From: Priestia aryabhattai
GTDB lineage: Bacteria > Bacillota > Bacilli > Bacillales > Bacillaceae_H
DNA: 64,000 nt
NCBI RefSeq assembly: GCF_023715685.1
Contig: NZ_JAMBOQ010000004.1
Location: forward strand, 124,001-188,000
Reading direction: 5' to 3'
A model generated the notes under the pieces. It did no database searches. It was given only the letters and a program-made list of their open reading frames with translations, and was not told the DNA's origin. The position numbers were made by a program, and so were the translations under genes. This document shows positions 9,496-17,091 of the stretch, one piece after another; position 1 is the first letter of the stretch, and the number at the start of each line of letters is the position of its first letter.

Positions 9496-9524
9496 AAAAG
9501 GCACAAATTTTTGTGTCTTTTTTA
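9496..9524 (+). terminator. Terminator after tartrate/malate dehydrogenase gene
   Basis: AAAAGgCACAAa / tTTGTGtCTTTT stem and T-rich tail. Confidence 0.7.
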
Positions 9525-9568
9525 TATTTCATTTGTTTCTATAGGAAAATAAAATCGATAAATACATG

Positions 9569-9597
9569 TTGACACTTACATATATGAACCCTATAAT
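9569..9597 (+). promoter_or_regulatory. SigA-type promoter of the MFS gene
   Basis: Consensus TTGACA (9569-9574) and TATAAT (9592-9597) are separated by 17 bases, about 100 bases before the MFS start. Confidence 0.75.
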
Positions 9598-9696
9598 AGT
9601 TTGAGTTGATATAATTCGTATACATATTATTTCTAGACTATGTTTTAGTTTGTTTTAATAAATAGATACGAATGAAAAGATAAAAGGAGGAAAATA

Positions 9697-10908
9697 ATGC
9701 AGAAATCGAAATTATGGACAAAAGATTTTTTAGCGGTCTCATTGACTAGCTTTTTTGTTTTTGTCATTTTTTATATGTTAACTGTTACATTGCCGCTGTT
9801 TGCAACGGATGAGCTTCATGCAAGTAAGCAAAGCTTAGGGTTAATTGTGACAATCTTTTTAGTGTCCGGCATTGTGTTCAGGCCGCTAGCCGGTAAGTGG
9901 ATGACAACATTAGGACAAAAGAAAGTACTATTAATAGGTGTCTTAATCTTTTTAATTGGTTCTATTTTATATATGAATATCCACTCATTATCAGCGCTAT
10001 TGCTGCTGCGTGTGCTTCATGGTATTGGTTTTGGAATGAGCACAACTGCCACAGGAGCAATCGTTGCAAATGTAATCCCAGAACAGAGAAAAGGAGAAGG
10101 GATGGGGTACTATGCGACGTTCATGAACTTAGCGATGGTAGTAGGTCCGTTTGTAGGCTTAACGTTAACAAATAGCTTGAGTCATACAGCGGTCTTCACC
10201 GTTACGGTTATATCTTCTGTTTTAGCAGTATTATGCAGTCTAGTACTTCGTGTACCTGAGGTGCAGCCAGCTTCTTCTACAACAAATGAAATGCAGCCAA
10301 CCAAAGGCTTTGCGGCGTTTTTTGAATACCGTTCGCTGCCTATTTCTGTCGCCGGCCTTGTGGTAGCTTTTTCATATGCAAGTGTTATTTCGTTTGTGTC
10401 TATTTATGCAAAAGAAATGGGCTTTACTCAAGCTTCAAGCTTTTTCTTTGTTGTATACGCAGTGTGCTTATTGGCTTCTAGACCCTTTACAGGAAAATGG
10501 TTTGATCAATACGGAGAAAACAGCGTGGTATACCCATCAATCTTATCTTTAGCTATCGGTATCTTTTTACTTAGCCAAGCGACAACAAGCTGGGTGTTTT
10601 TATTAGCAGGAGCATTGATTGGATTAGGTTTTGGGACGATTACATCAAGTTTTCAATCCATTGCTGTAAAAAAAGCTTCTCCTCATCGCCGAGGCGTCGC
10701 CACAGCTACGTTTTTTGTGTTTTTTGACTCTGGAATGGGATTAGGGTCCTTTTTATTAGGCATTCTATCCACAGCAGCGGGGTACAGAGGAATGTATGTG
10801 TTCTGTTCCATTATTGCTCTTTTAGCTATAGCAGTATATCTTGTATTACACGGCCGAAAAAGCCAGAAGCAACGTATTATTTCTCAAAATGAATCCTTAG
10901 GAAAATAA
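9697..10908 (+). CDS. MFS transporter (YwoG/arabinose-efflux-like)
   Basis: A 403-residue inner-membrane transporter with twelve predicted hydrophobic segments. The loop after segment 2 (FRPLAGKWMTTLGQKKVLLI) and the RVLHGIGFGMSTTATGAI region are typical of the MFS, and the second half repeats the loop (SRPFTGKWFDQYG). Probably a drug or metabolite exporter; no substrate is deducible. It has a strong own promoter and terminator. The HxlR regulator lies convergent downstream. Confidence 0.85.
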   Translation: MQKSKLWTKDFLAVSLTSFFVFVIFYMLTVTLPLFATDELHASKQSLGLIVTIFLVSGIVFRPLAGKWMTTLGQKKVLLIGVLIFLIGSILYMNIHSLSALLLLRVLHGIGFGMSTTATGAIVANVIPEQRKGEGMGYYATFMNLAMVVGPFVGLTLTNSLSHTAVFTVTVISSVLAVLCSLVLRVPEVQPASSTTNEMQPTKGFAAFFEYRSLPISVAGLVVAFSYASVISFVSIYAKEMGFTQASSFFFVVYAVCLLASRPFTGKWFDQYGENSVVYPSILSLAIGIFLLSQATTSWVFLLAGALIGLGFGTITSSFQSIAVKKASPHRRGVATATFFVFFDSGMGLGSFLLGILSTAAGYRGMYVFCSIIALLAIAVYLVLHGRKSQKQRIISQNESLGK

Positions 10909-10914
10909 CATAAA

Positions 10915-10951
10915 TAAAAAAAGGCGTGCTCAAGGGGAGCATGCCTTTTTT
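10915..10951 (+). terminator. Terminator after MFS gene
   Basis: AAAAAAGGCgTGCTC / GAGCAtGCCTTTTTT with a short loop. Confidence 0.85.
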
Positions 10952-11026
10952 ATTTATGAGGCTCTAAAGAAAACGGCTGTGAACACATTTATGTAGAAGC
11001 CCTCCTGATTTCTTTAGAGATTCCTT

Positions 11027-11350
11027 TTATTCCACTTCTTCTTTTGTAATCCACTCACTGGACCATGTTTGAATTTCCTGAATCACCGGCGCCAGCGCTA
11101 ATCCTTTTTCGGATAAAGAATATTCAATTCGAACAGGAGTTTCCGGAATAACTGTACGAATGACAATTCCTTCATGCTCTAATTCTTTTAAGCGCTCGGA
11201 TAAGAGCCTTCCGCTTACTGGAAGTGCTTCTTGCATTTGAGAAAATCGTTGTGAGCCGGAAAGTAGTTGAAAAATGATCAAACTCGTCCAACGTTTCGTT
11301 AGTATAGTAACAGCCTTTTCAAAACGTGGGCAGAGTGCTAAACCGTCCAT
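11027..11350 (-). CDS. HxlR-family winged-helix regulator
   Basis: A 107-residue MarR-like winged-helix protein. The HxlR hallmarks are the early Cys (MDGLALCPRF), KRWTSLIIFQLLSGSQRFSQ and SERLKELEHEGIVIR. Members often sense thiol-reactive or electrophilic compounds through the N-terminal Cys (here Cys7). GGAGG precedes the ATG. It may control itself or the riboflavin genes that start about 360 bases away in the opposite direction, but no operator is evident. Confidence 0.85.
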   Translation of the reverse strand: MDGLALCPRFEKAVTILTKRWTSLIIFQLLSGSQRFSQMQEALPVSGRLLSERLKELEHEGIVIRTVIPETPVRIEYSLSEKGLALAPVIQEIQTWSSEWITKEEVE

Positions 11351-11523
11351 GTTATTACCTCCATTCTCTTCCTATAGTATAAAGCAAAGTCAGTATTTTA
11401 TCTAGTGTTGTGTAATTTAATTACTTAAATATTATAAATTACTTTACGTGTTTAAATTTTAATTATATAATTTATACAATTAAAGAAGTGAATTACTAAA
11501 AGTAACAAATGGAACATAAAAGC

Positions 11524-11552
11524 TTTACAAGATAAATGTATCGTCATATAAT
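11524..11552 (+). promoter_or_regulatory. SigA-type promoter of ribA-ribD
   Basis: TTTACA (11524-11529), 17-base spacer, TATAAT (11547-11552). The 350-base AT-rich stretch between the HxlR gene and ribA shows no recognisable FMN riboswitch. Confidence 0.65.
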
Positions 11553-11712
11553 ACTTTATGCAAGTAAACCTACTTACTTTTAGTAAGCTGATAAACCAAT
11601 TTAAAAAAATAAATGTTGTGAAGTACAAAAAAAACAGTTGTTCATGTGAGAAATTGAGCAAAACATGAAAATGGTAGATAAGTGAGAAGATACGTAAGAG
11701 GAGGAAATGACT

Positions 11713-12456
11713 GTGATTAACCAAAAAGTTGTTTCAATTTTAAAAGATAAAATTAACGTAGTAAAAAATGAAGACCATTTTATTTATATAGTAGGACCTA
11801 TTACGCTTCCTGTGAATCTGGATGGTGAGACACAAGTATTTAGTTGGTATTCATGGTTGCGTTCTGATAATGTAAAAGAAGGAGCCTTAAGTACGGAAGA
11901 ACTCATTGAAAAAATGCAAGGAGCTAATTTGGCTGACATGCAGCAATCGAGTGTTCTTGTGTACGGAGATTTTCAAGAGTCGCATGAGGCACTCATTCGT
12001 ATGCACAGCATCTGTCATACGGGAGATATTTTCGGAAGCAAACGCTGCGACTGCGGTTTTCAATTAAAACAATCTATGAAAATGATCGTCGAAAATGGGA
12101 GCGGAGCGCTGTTTTATTTAGCGAATCACGAGGGACGCGGCATTGGCCTATTCAGTAAAGCAATGGCATACGTTCTTCAAGAAAACGGATTTGATACGGT
12201 AGAGGCTAATGAAGGGTTAGGATTTGAAGATGATACCCGCAGCTATAGCGATGCCATCAGCGTGTTAAAAGTACTGCGTCAAAAACCCGTTACGCTGATT
12301 ACGAATAATCCGAAAAAGCTAATCGCACTTGAGAAAAACGGAGCACTTTTATCAGGGCGCGTTCCACTGTGGGGAGATGTATCTCAGTTTAATGAAAAGT
12401 ATCTAGACACCAAAGTTAAACGTTCAGGACACTTAAAAGAGGAGGTTCTTCTTTGA
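11713..12456 (+). CDS. ribA: GTP cyclohydrolase II (stand-alone RibA)
   Basis: Opens GTP to 2,5-diamino-6-ribosylamino-pyrimidinone phosphate, formate and pyrophosphate, the first step of riboflavin synthesis. The zinc ligands Cys101, Cys112 and Cys114 sit in CHTGDIFGSKRCDCG, and the catalytic segment NHEGRGIGLF is present. The protein (247 residues) has only the cyclohydrolase domain with an N-terminal extension of about 80 residues, and no RibB half. AGGAGG is two bases from the ATG at 11707 but eight from the GTG at 11713, so GTG is the preferred start. ribD overlaps it by four bases. Confidence 0.9.
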   Translation: MINQKVVSILKDKINVVKNEDHFIYIVGPITLPVNLDGETQVFSWYSWLRSDNVKEGALSTEELIEKMQGANLADMQQSSVLVYGDFQESHEALIRMHSICHTGDIFGSKRCDCGFQLKQSMKMIVENGSGALFYLANHEGRGIGLFSKAMAYVLQENGFDTVEANEGLGFEDDTRSYSDAISVLKVLRQKPVTLITNNPKKLIALEKNGALLSGRVPLWGDVSQFNEKYLDTKVKRSGHLKEEVLL

Positions 12457-13544
12457 TTAACCACGAATTTTATATGAATATAGCTTTACAAAACGCAAAA
12501 GCAACAAAAGGACAAACAGATCCAAATCCGCTTGTAGGCTCGGTTATTGTAAACGACAATCGAATCGTTGGAATTGGTACGCATTTAAAAGCTGGTGAAC
12601 CGCATGCTGAAATTCATGCCCTGCGAATGGCTGGCGAACAAGCAAAAGGAGCTACTGCTTACGTAACGCTAGAGCCTTGTTCACACCACGGACGTACAGG
12701 TCCTTGTGCTGAAGCTTTAGTTGAAGCCGGTGTAAAAAAAGTGGTCATAGCAACTTTAGATCCCAACCCTTTAGTAGCAGGTAATGGAGTTGAAATTTTA
12801 GAAAACGCAGGTATTGAGGTCATAACAGGTGTATGTGAAGAAGAGTCACGTCAAATGAATGAGGTCTTCAATAAGTATATTGTAACGAAGAAACCGTTTG
12901 TTTCGTTAAAATCAGCCATTACGTTAGACGGTAAAATAGCAACTGCTTCTTCTCACAGCAAGTGGATTACGTCTGAGGAAGCTCGTTTGGATGTACATCA
13001 GCTGCGTCATGAAACAGCGGGTATCTTAGTAGGGGTGAACACGGTCATTAAGGACAACCCCGAGCTGACAACTCGCATTGAAGGTGGCCGAAGCCCAATT
13101 CGTATCGTGATGGATTCGAAGCTGCGTATGCCCCTTGATTCCAAGCTAGCAACGGATTCTTTAGCCCAAACGTGGGTATTTACAAGTCAGGGCTATTCAA
13201 AAGAAAAAAAAGAACAGCTCCAAAAGCAAGGCGTCGAAGTATTTGTCACAAGCGGTGAGGACAAAGTAAACCTTGAAGATATGCTTTCTATGCTAGGTGA
13301 AAAATTTGTTTCATCTCTTTTAATTGAAGGAGGCGGCGAAGTGAATGCCGCATTTGTAGAAAAGCGTTTAATTGATAAATTGGTACTGTATATGGCACCA
13401 AAGCTTTCTGGAGGAAAAGAAGCTCCTACTTTCCTAGAAGGAAAAGGCGTAGAAAAGATGTGGGATGCAGTGGATGTAGAGCGTCTTTCGGTGACGTCAA
13501 TCGGCAAAGACTTTAAATTTGTTGGATATCCCGTTTATAAATAA
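12453..13544 (+). CDS. ribD: Riboflavin-specific deaminase/reductase RibD
   Basis: Bifunctional enzyme for steps 2 and 3 of riboflavin synthesis. Residues 1-145 form the zinc deaminase with His51, Glu53 (HAEIHAL), Cys76 and Cys85 (PCSHHGRTGPC). The remainder is the NADPH reductase with KSAITLDGKIATA and LLIEGGGEVNAAF. The TTG start overlaps the ribA stop, so the two are translationally coupled. The pair lacks ribE/ribH and an FMN riboswitch, which is unlike the usual Bacillus ribDEAH operon, so it may be a second, differently controlled copy. Confidence 0.92.
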   Translation: MINHEFYMNIALQNAKATKGQTDPNPLVGSVIVNDNRIVGIGTHLKAGEPHAEIHALRMAGEQAKGATAYVTLEPCSHHGRTGPCAEALVEAGVKKVVIATLDPNPLVAGNGVEILENAGIEVITGVCEEESRQMNEVFNKYIVTKKPFVSLKSAITLDGKIATASSHSKWITSEEARLDVHQLRHETAGILVGVNTVIKDNPELTTRIEGGRSPIRIVMDSKLRMPLDSKLATDSLAQTWVFTSQGYSKEKKEQLQKQGVEVFVTSGEDKVNLEDMLSMLGEKFVSSLLIEGGGEVNAAFVEKRLIDKLVLYMAPKLSGGKEAPTFLEGKGVEKMWDAVDVERLSVTSIGKDFKFVGYPVYK

Positions 13545-13554
13545 AAAATGTGCG

Positions 13555-13580
13555 TGCAGCCATAATGGCTGCATTTTTTT
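13555..13580 (+). terminator. Terminator after ribD
   Basis: TGCAGCC / GGCTGCA stem followed by seven T residues. Confidence 0.85.
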
Positions 13581-13695
13581 GTAGGTTTTTTTGGAAGAAG
13601 AGAAATCATACACTATTTTACTCTTATAGATTAATTTGCTATTATAGGGAATGGTCAATTTAGAAACATTGTATAAATTTTTAACACTTTTACAG

Positions 13696-13723
13696 TTGAC
13701 TATCTAAATAAAAGCACTATATG
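13696..13723 (+). promoter_or_regulatory. Promoter of the PlcR-like regulator
   Basis: TTGACT (13696-13701), 16-base spacer, TATATG (13718-13723), about 45 bases before the preferred start. Confidence 0.5.
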
Positions 13724-13768
13724 TTTATAGAGAGAATATATTATGTGAAAGTAAGGGTGAGAAAAGAG

Positions 13769-14644
13769 ATGAGAGAGTATAGAATTGGGAGTGTTATGAG
13801 AGACCTTCGCAAAATGGCAGGGTTGACACAACAAGAATTATCAAGAGACATTTGTACACAAGCGCAAATCAGCAAAATTGAAAACGGTGAAGAATATCCA
13901 TCAAGCATTACCCTCTATAAAATTTCTAAGCGCCTTGGCGTAGATGTTAACTACTTTTTTGATAGTGTAGAATCACCTCGACTTGATTACGTAGATGCGG
14001 TTCAATCATTAATTCGTCAATATATTCGTCAGAGAGATTATGATGCTATTCATAATATCATTGTAAAAGAAAAAGAAAGTCCGCTGTTTCAAAATCCGCT
14101 AAACAAGCAATTTTTAATGTGGCACGAAGGTATTTGTGTGTATTACATTCATCATAATAAAGAAGATGCACTGTCTAAAATGTACCACGCGATCGAGCTT
14201 ACTAAACAATCAGCCACGTTTTATAAAGAAAGAGAAATCGAAATTTTAAATAGCATTGGAATTATTCTTTATGAAGAGAAAGAGTATGAACAGGCTCTAG
14301 ATACATATCAAACAGCACTCAAAAGCTTAAATGAGCTCCCTCAAACGAAAGATGAAAACATAAAAATTAGAATTTTAAATGCACTTGCCAAAACGCTTGG
14401 AGATATGAGTAACTACGATGAATCATTAATATATAGCAACCGAGGAATCGATTTGTGCATTAGTAATGAATCGATGTATTTATTTGGAGAACTTCATTAT
14501 CAAGCAGGGGAGAGTTTAATTAAATTAGGTAGAATTGAACAAGGGAAAGAATATATGGAAAAGTCTATGACCATTTTCACCCTGCAAAGAAACGAGCGAT
14601 TCGTCAAGCTAGTAGAGAAAGAACTTGAAACGCTATTTGTTTAA
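13769..14644 (+). CDS. PlcR/RRNPP-family quorum-sensing regulator (HTH plus TPR)
   Basis: A 291-residue cytoplasmic regulator. Residues 5-60 form an Xre-type helix-turn-helix (IGSVMRDLRKMAGLTQQELS then AQISKIENGEEYPS). The rest is helical TPR-like repeats (for example ILNSIGIILYEEKEYEQALD, LHYQAGESLIKLGRIEQGKE), the architecture of PlcR, NprR and related receptors that bind re-imported peptides. The ATG at 13769 gives MREYRIGSVMRDLRK; earlier in-frame starts lack support. A 39-residue exported peptide gene follows 150 bases downstream on the same strand and is the likely cognate signal. Confidence 0.85.
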   Translation: MREYRIGSVMRDLRKMAGLTQQELSRDICTQAQISKIENGEEYPSSITLYKISKRLGVDVNYFFDSVESPRLDYVDAVQSLIRQYIRQRDYDAIHNIIVKEKESPLFQNPLNKQFLMWHEGICVYYIHHNKEDALSKMYHAIELTKQSATFYKEREIEILNSIGIILYEEKEYEQALDTYQTALKSLNELPQTKDENIKIRILNALAKTLGDMSNYDESLIYSNRGIDLCISNESMYLFGELHYQAGESLIKLGRIEQGKEYMEKSMTIFTLQRNERFVKLVEKELETLFV

Positions 14645-14794
14645 AATATTCCTATCATTATAATTTTTGAGAAAGTTCTATCAAAATGGAGAAAACAAGC
14701 GGTTTTAAGGTGATAAATGCGAATAGAAAGAAATTCATCTACTTTTATCCTGTGATACACTAGAGTCAAATCAAAGAAAGAGGAGGAAATAATC

Positions 14795-14914
14795 ATGAAA
14801 AAAGTATTAGTCGGTATGGCATTAGCATTTACATTAGTAGCAGGTGTTGCTTCAGTTGGAACAAGCGTAGCAACAGGAGATTTTTCAACATTAGGTCTTC
14901 CAAGCCAACATTAA
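14795..14914 (+). CDS. Probable PapR/Phr-like signalling peptide precursor (39 aa)
   Basis: A short ORF with an excellent ribosome site (AGGAGG, eight bases before the ATG) and its own terminator. The product starts MKKVLVGMALAFTLVAGVAS, a Sec signal peptide, and ends with a short polar tail, TSVATGDFSTLGLPSQH. Size, architecture and position directly after an RRNPP regulator match PapR, NprX and Phr pheromone precursors. The mature peptide would come from the C-terminal 5-10 residues, by analogy with PapR. It has no recognisable sequence match to PapR, so the pairing is inferred from context. Confidence 0.75.
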   Translation: MKKVLVGMALAFTLVAGVASVGTSVATGDFSTLGLPSQH

Positions 14915-14919
14915 TAGCG

Positions 14920-14950
14920 AAAGCCGTGCTTCTTAGCACGGCTTTTTCTT
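14920..14950 (+). terminator. Terminator after signalling-peptide gene
   Basis: Perfect AAAGCCGTGCT / AGCACGGCTTT hairpin with four-base loop and T tail. Confidence 0.9.
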
Positions 14951-15095
14951 ATTGTGTTTTACTTGACTGATCTTTGTTGCGTTTGTTTCCCTTTGAATTA
15001 TCCCCGCTTGAAATTTCTTCACCCATTTCAACAAGGTGGTGCTGTGTTTTTGGATTACTTTGATTAGCGCTTCCTTTATTATTCTTTTTTGTCAT
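14949..15095 (-). CDS. Small hydrophilic protein (48 aa)
   Basis: Unrecognised. The 48-residue product starts MTKKNNKGSANQSNPKTQHH and is rich in Lys, Asn, Ser and Gln with no hydrophobic segment. AAAGGAG lies upstream of the ATG. Composition and length recall the small minor spore (Ssp-type) proteins of Bacillus, but I cannot assign it to one. It lies directly downstream of the DUF3892 gene on the same strand (12 bases apart), so the two may be cotranscribed. Confidence 0.6.
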   Translation of the reverse strand: MTKKNNKGSANQSNPKTQHHLVEMGEEISSGDNSKGNKRNKDQSSKTQ

Positions 15096-15107
15096 ATTTA
15101 TTCTCCT

Positions 15108-15332
15108 TTAAAATGATGGCAATGCATCCAGATTATTTGTTTTGTCATGATCAGGAATACTGCGAATATACGTACCGCCGTCTTTCCCTACAAAGGTACT
15201 CACATGCTCAATGTCTCCTGCTTCTACTTTCTTTAACGCTTCTTCATAGGTTAAAACAGCTCCTGAAGCTGTTTGAAATTCTAGCAGGTCACCGTCTGCA
15301 TTTTTACGTACCGCAACGAAACGTTCTTTCAT
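15108..15332 (-). CDS. DUF3892-type small protein
   Basis: A 74-residue protein starting MKERFVAVRKNADGDLLEF, with GAVLTYEEALKKVEAGDIEHVSTFVGKDGGTYIRS. This matches the short DUF3892 family as I remember it (a charged beta/alpha unit of unknown role). The ATG at 15332 is preceded by GGAAGGTG, nine bases away; the GTG at 15344 overlaps that site and is rejected. It leads the two-gene minus-strand unit. Confidence 0.65.
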   Translation of the reverse strand: MKERFVAVRKNADGDLLEFQTASGAVLTYEEALKKVEAGDIEHVSTFVGKDGGTYIRSIPDHDKTNNLDALPSF

Positions 15333-15436
15333 AAAAATAAACACCTTCCTTTACATTTATATGGTTGCTGAAATAGTCGTTTTTATTCATTGTAAAAAGT
15401 GATAAGGTAAAGAAAAGAGTGCAAAGGGGATAAAAA

Positions 15437-16117
15437 ATGACAACATTTAATTGGCATGATCAAGCTCAAGACGAGTGGAACCAAAAAGTATCATTTTGGA
15501 ATAGCCGAAGTGAAGAAATGTGGAAAAACGGAAGTCGGAAAACAGTTATTCCATTTATTCAAAAACACCTTAAAAAAGGTGCTTTGCTAGCAGACGTCGG
15601 CTGTGGTGATGGGTTTGGGACGTCTCTTCTAGCCGCTTCTGGATATAAAGCAATCGGTCTTGATTTATCAGAAGAAATGATTCAAAAAGCATCTGAGCTG
15701 CATAAAAGTGAAAATTTGTCGTTCGCTCAAGCTGATATTATGGAGCTCCCGCTGTCTTCTGAATCAGTAGAAGGGGTTATGGTGATCAACGCGCTAGAAT
15801 GGACAGAGCATCCGCGATTAGCTCTGAAGGAATTGTACAGAGTTGTAAAACGAGAAGGATACGCATGCGTAGGCATTCTTGGACCAACTGCTCAACCTCG
15901 CACTAATAGTTTTCAAAGACTATACGGTGAAGACGTTATTTGCAATACGATGATGCCGTGGGAGTTTGAACAGCTTGCAAAAGAAAACGGATGGGAAGTA
16001 ATCGATGGCGAAGGTGTATATAAGCGAAATGTTACAGATAAGCTGATTGGACAGCTCCCTCATGAATTAAAACAAGCCTTAACGTTTTTATGGTTAGTTA
16101 TGCTAAAGAAACAATAA
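15437..16117 (+). CDS. Class I SAM-dependent methyltransferase
   Basis: A 226-residue Rossmann methyltransferase. Motif I is LLADVGCGDGFGT (residues about 50-62), the acidic end of strand 2 is GLDLSEEM, and motif II/III text is QADIMELPL then VMVINALEWTEHP. It belongs to the broad Methyltransf_11/UbiE-like group; the small-molecule substrate is unknown. AAAGGGG precedes the ATG. No neighbour suggests a pathway. Confidence 0.8.
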   Translation: MTTFNWHDQAQDEWNQKVSFWNSRSEEMWKNGSRKTVIPFIQKHLKKGALLADVGCGDGFGTSLLAASGYKAIGLDLSEEMIQKASELHKSENLSFAQADIMELPLSSESVEGVMVINALEWTEHPRLALKELYRVVKREGYACVGILGPTAQPRTNSFQRLYGEDVICNTMMPWEFEQLAKENGWEVIDGEGVYKRNVTDKLIGQLPHELKQALTFLWLVMLKKQ

Positions 16118-16182
16118 AAACAGCCCACGTCTCCTTATATGTAGCTGTACAAAGGGTACACTACAAACTGGAGGTGAGTGCC

Positions 16183-16311
16183 ATGAGTAAAATTAAAAAA
16201 GACCGCTCAAAATCAGAGCTAGGTTCACCAAATGTAGAAGGACAAGGGACAACAACTTCTGAACAAGGTGTTCAAAGCAGTTCAGCTAACAAAAAGCAGA
16301 AGCGTTCATAA
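16183..16311 (+). CDS. Small hydrophilic protein (42 aa)
   Basis: Unrecognised. The ORF can be opened earlier, but GGAGGTGAG lies just before the ATG at 16183, giving a 42-residue product, MSKIKKDRSKSELGSPNVEG and so on. It is Lys/Ser/Gln-rich and without hydrophobic segments, similar in style to the 48-residue protein at 15.0 kb. A strong terminator follows. Possibly a minor spore protein; no proof. Confidence 0.55.
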   Translation: MSKIKKDRSKSELGSPNVEGQGTTTSEQGVQSSSANKKQKRS

Positions 16312-16314
16312 CAA

Positions 16315-16369
16315 AAATAAAACGAACTTGCAGTGAGAACAACGAACTCTTTGCAAGTTCGTTTTATTT
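16315..16369 (+). terminator. Terminator after 42-aa gene
   Basis: Eighteen-base arms AAATAAAACGAACTTGCA / TGCAAGTTCGTTTTATTT around a 19-base loop. Confidence 0.8.
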
Positions 16370-16499
16370 ATGGTGTCATCTTTATAAGTAAGAAGGTGTT
16401 GTGTGCAAGATTATAGATAGCTTATAATAAAATCTGAGCCAATAATTGTAATTTTATACAAGTTTGGTTTACATTCGAAGTAAAGCGGAGGTGTAATAA

Positions 16500-16592
16500 A
16501 TGGTAAATAAAAGATGTTTACCGGATACTGCAGCGTCTCATGCAAAGCCTGATATTAGAGAGGCGATACTTTGCATGGGGTGGACGGTTTAG
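16500..16592 (+). CDS. Possible 30-codon leader ORF in a structured RNA
   Basis: ATG at 16500 follows GCGGAGGTG at good spacing. The product is 30 residues, starting MVNKRCLPDTAASHAKPD and ending LCMGWTV, with no known match. The coding region contains the inverted repeat CATGCAAAG / CTTTGCATG, and an internal AGGCGAT (16561-16567) could instead pair with ATCGCCT (16601-16607). It may be a regulatory leader of the HTH gene that begins 95 bases downstream. Coding status is uncertain. Confidence 0.35.
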   Translation: MVNKRCLPDTAASHAKPDIREAILCMGWTV

Positions 16593-16686
16593 TAATATAC
16601 ATCGCCTAACCGAGCATATCTCATTTCTAATATATACGGCTTTGCCCCTTATTGTATAAGCAAAATCACATAAGGAGCTGGCAGAA

Positions 16687-16956
16687 ATGACGTATGTAAA
16701 AGCAACAAATATTTTACCTGAAGAGCTGATTAGTGAAATTCAAAAATACATTCAAGGAGAAACCATTTATATTCCGAAGCCGCAGAAGGCAAAAAGAAAA
16801 TGGGGAACTTGCTCTGGTGGAAGAAAGTTGATTGACGAGCGAAACGAACAGATTAAGACTTTATTTAAAAAAGGAACTTCAATTGAGGAACTAGCCCGTG
16901 AATACTTTTTATCAAACGAAACCATCAAAAAAATTGTATATAAAAAGCAACGGTAG
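16687..16956 (+). CDS. CD3324-like small HTH protein
   Basis: An 89-residue protein. It starts MTYVKATNILPEELISEIQ and continues with IYIPKPQ, then a basic stretch, then a C-terminal helix-turn-helix-like segment (TSIEELAREYFLSNETIKKI). This matches the CD3324 family of small DNA-binding proteins as I remember it; such proteins occur on chromosomes and mobile DNA with no settled role. AAGGAG precedes the ATG. It is preceded by a structured region with a possible leader ORF. Confidence 0.65.
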   Translation: MTYVKATNILPEELISEIQKYIQGETIYIPKPQKAKRKWGTCSGGRKLIDERNEQIKTLFKKGTSIEELAREYFLSNETIKKIVYKKQR

Positions 16957-17091
16957 AAATCAAGCGCTGGCGACTGAATGCCCGCGCTTTTTTAGGTATA
17001 GTTTAATTCTGATTTATTTTTTACATTTCGTAAAAGAAGTCCATACGGTAAAGTAAAAAGTAGCTGATTAAATGAAGAAGGAGTGAAGAAC

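Noticed and set aside
11351..11712. A possible FMN riboswitch before ribA
   Set aside because: None of the conserved FMN-aptamer blocks are visible; the leader is AT-rich and unstructured.
11452..11724. A 90-codon minus-strand ORF upstream of ribA
   Set aside because: It crosses the ribA promoter and start, is Phe/Leu/Ser-rich from AT-rich DNA, and lacks a ribosome site.
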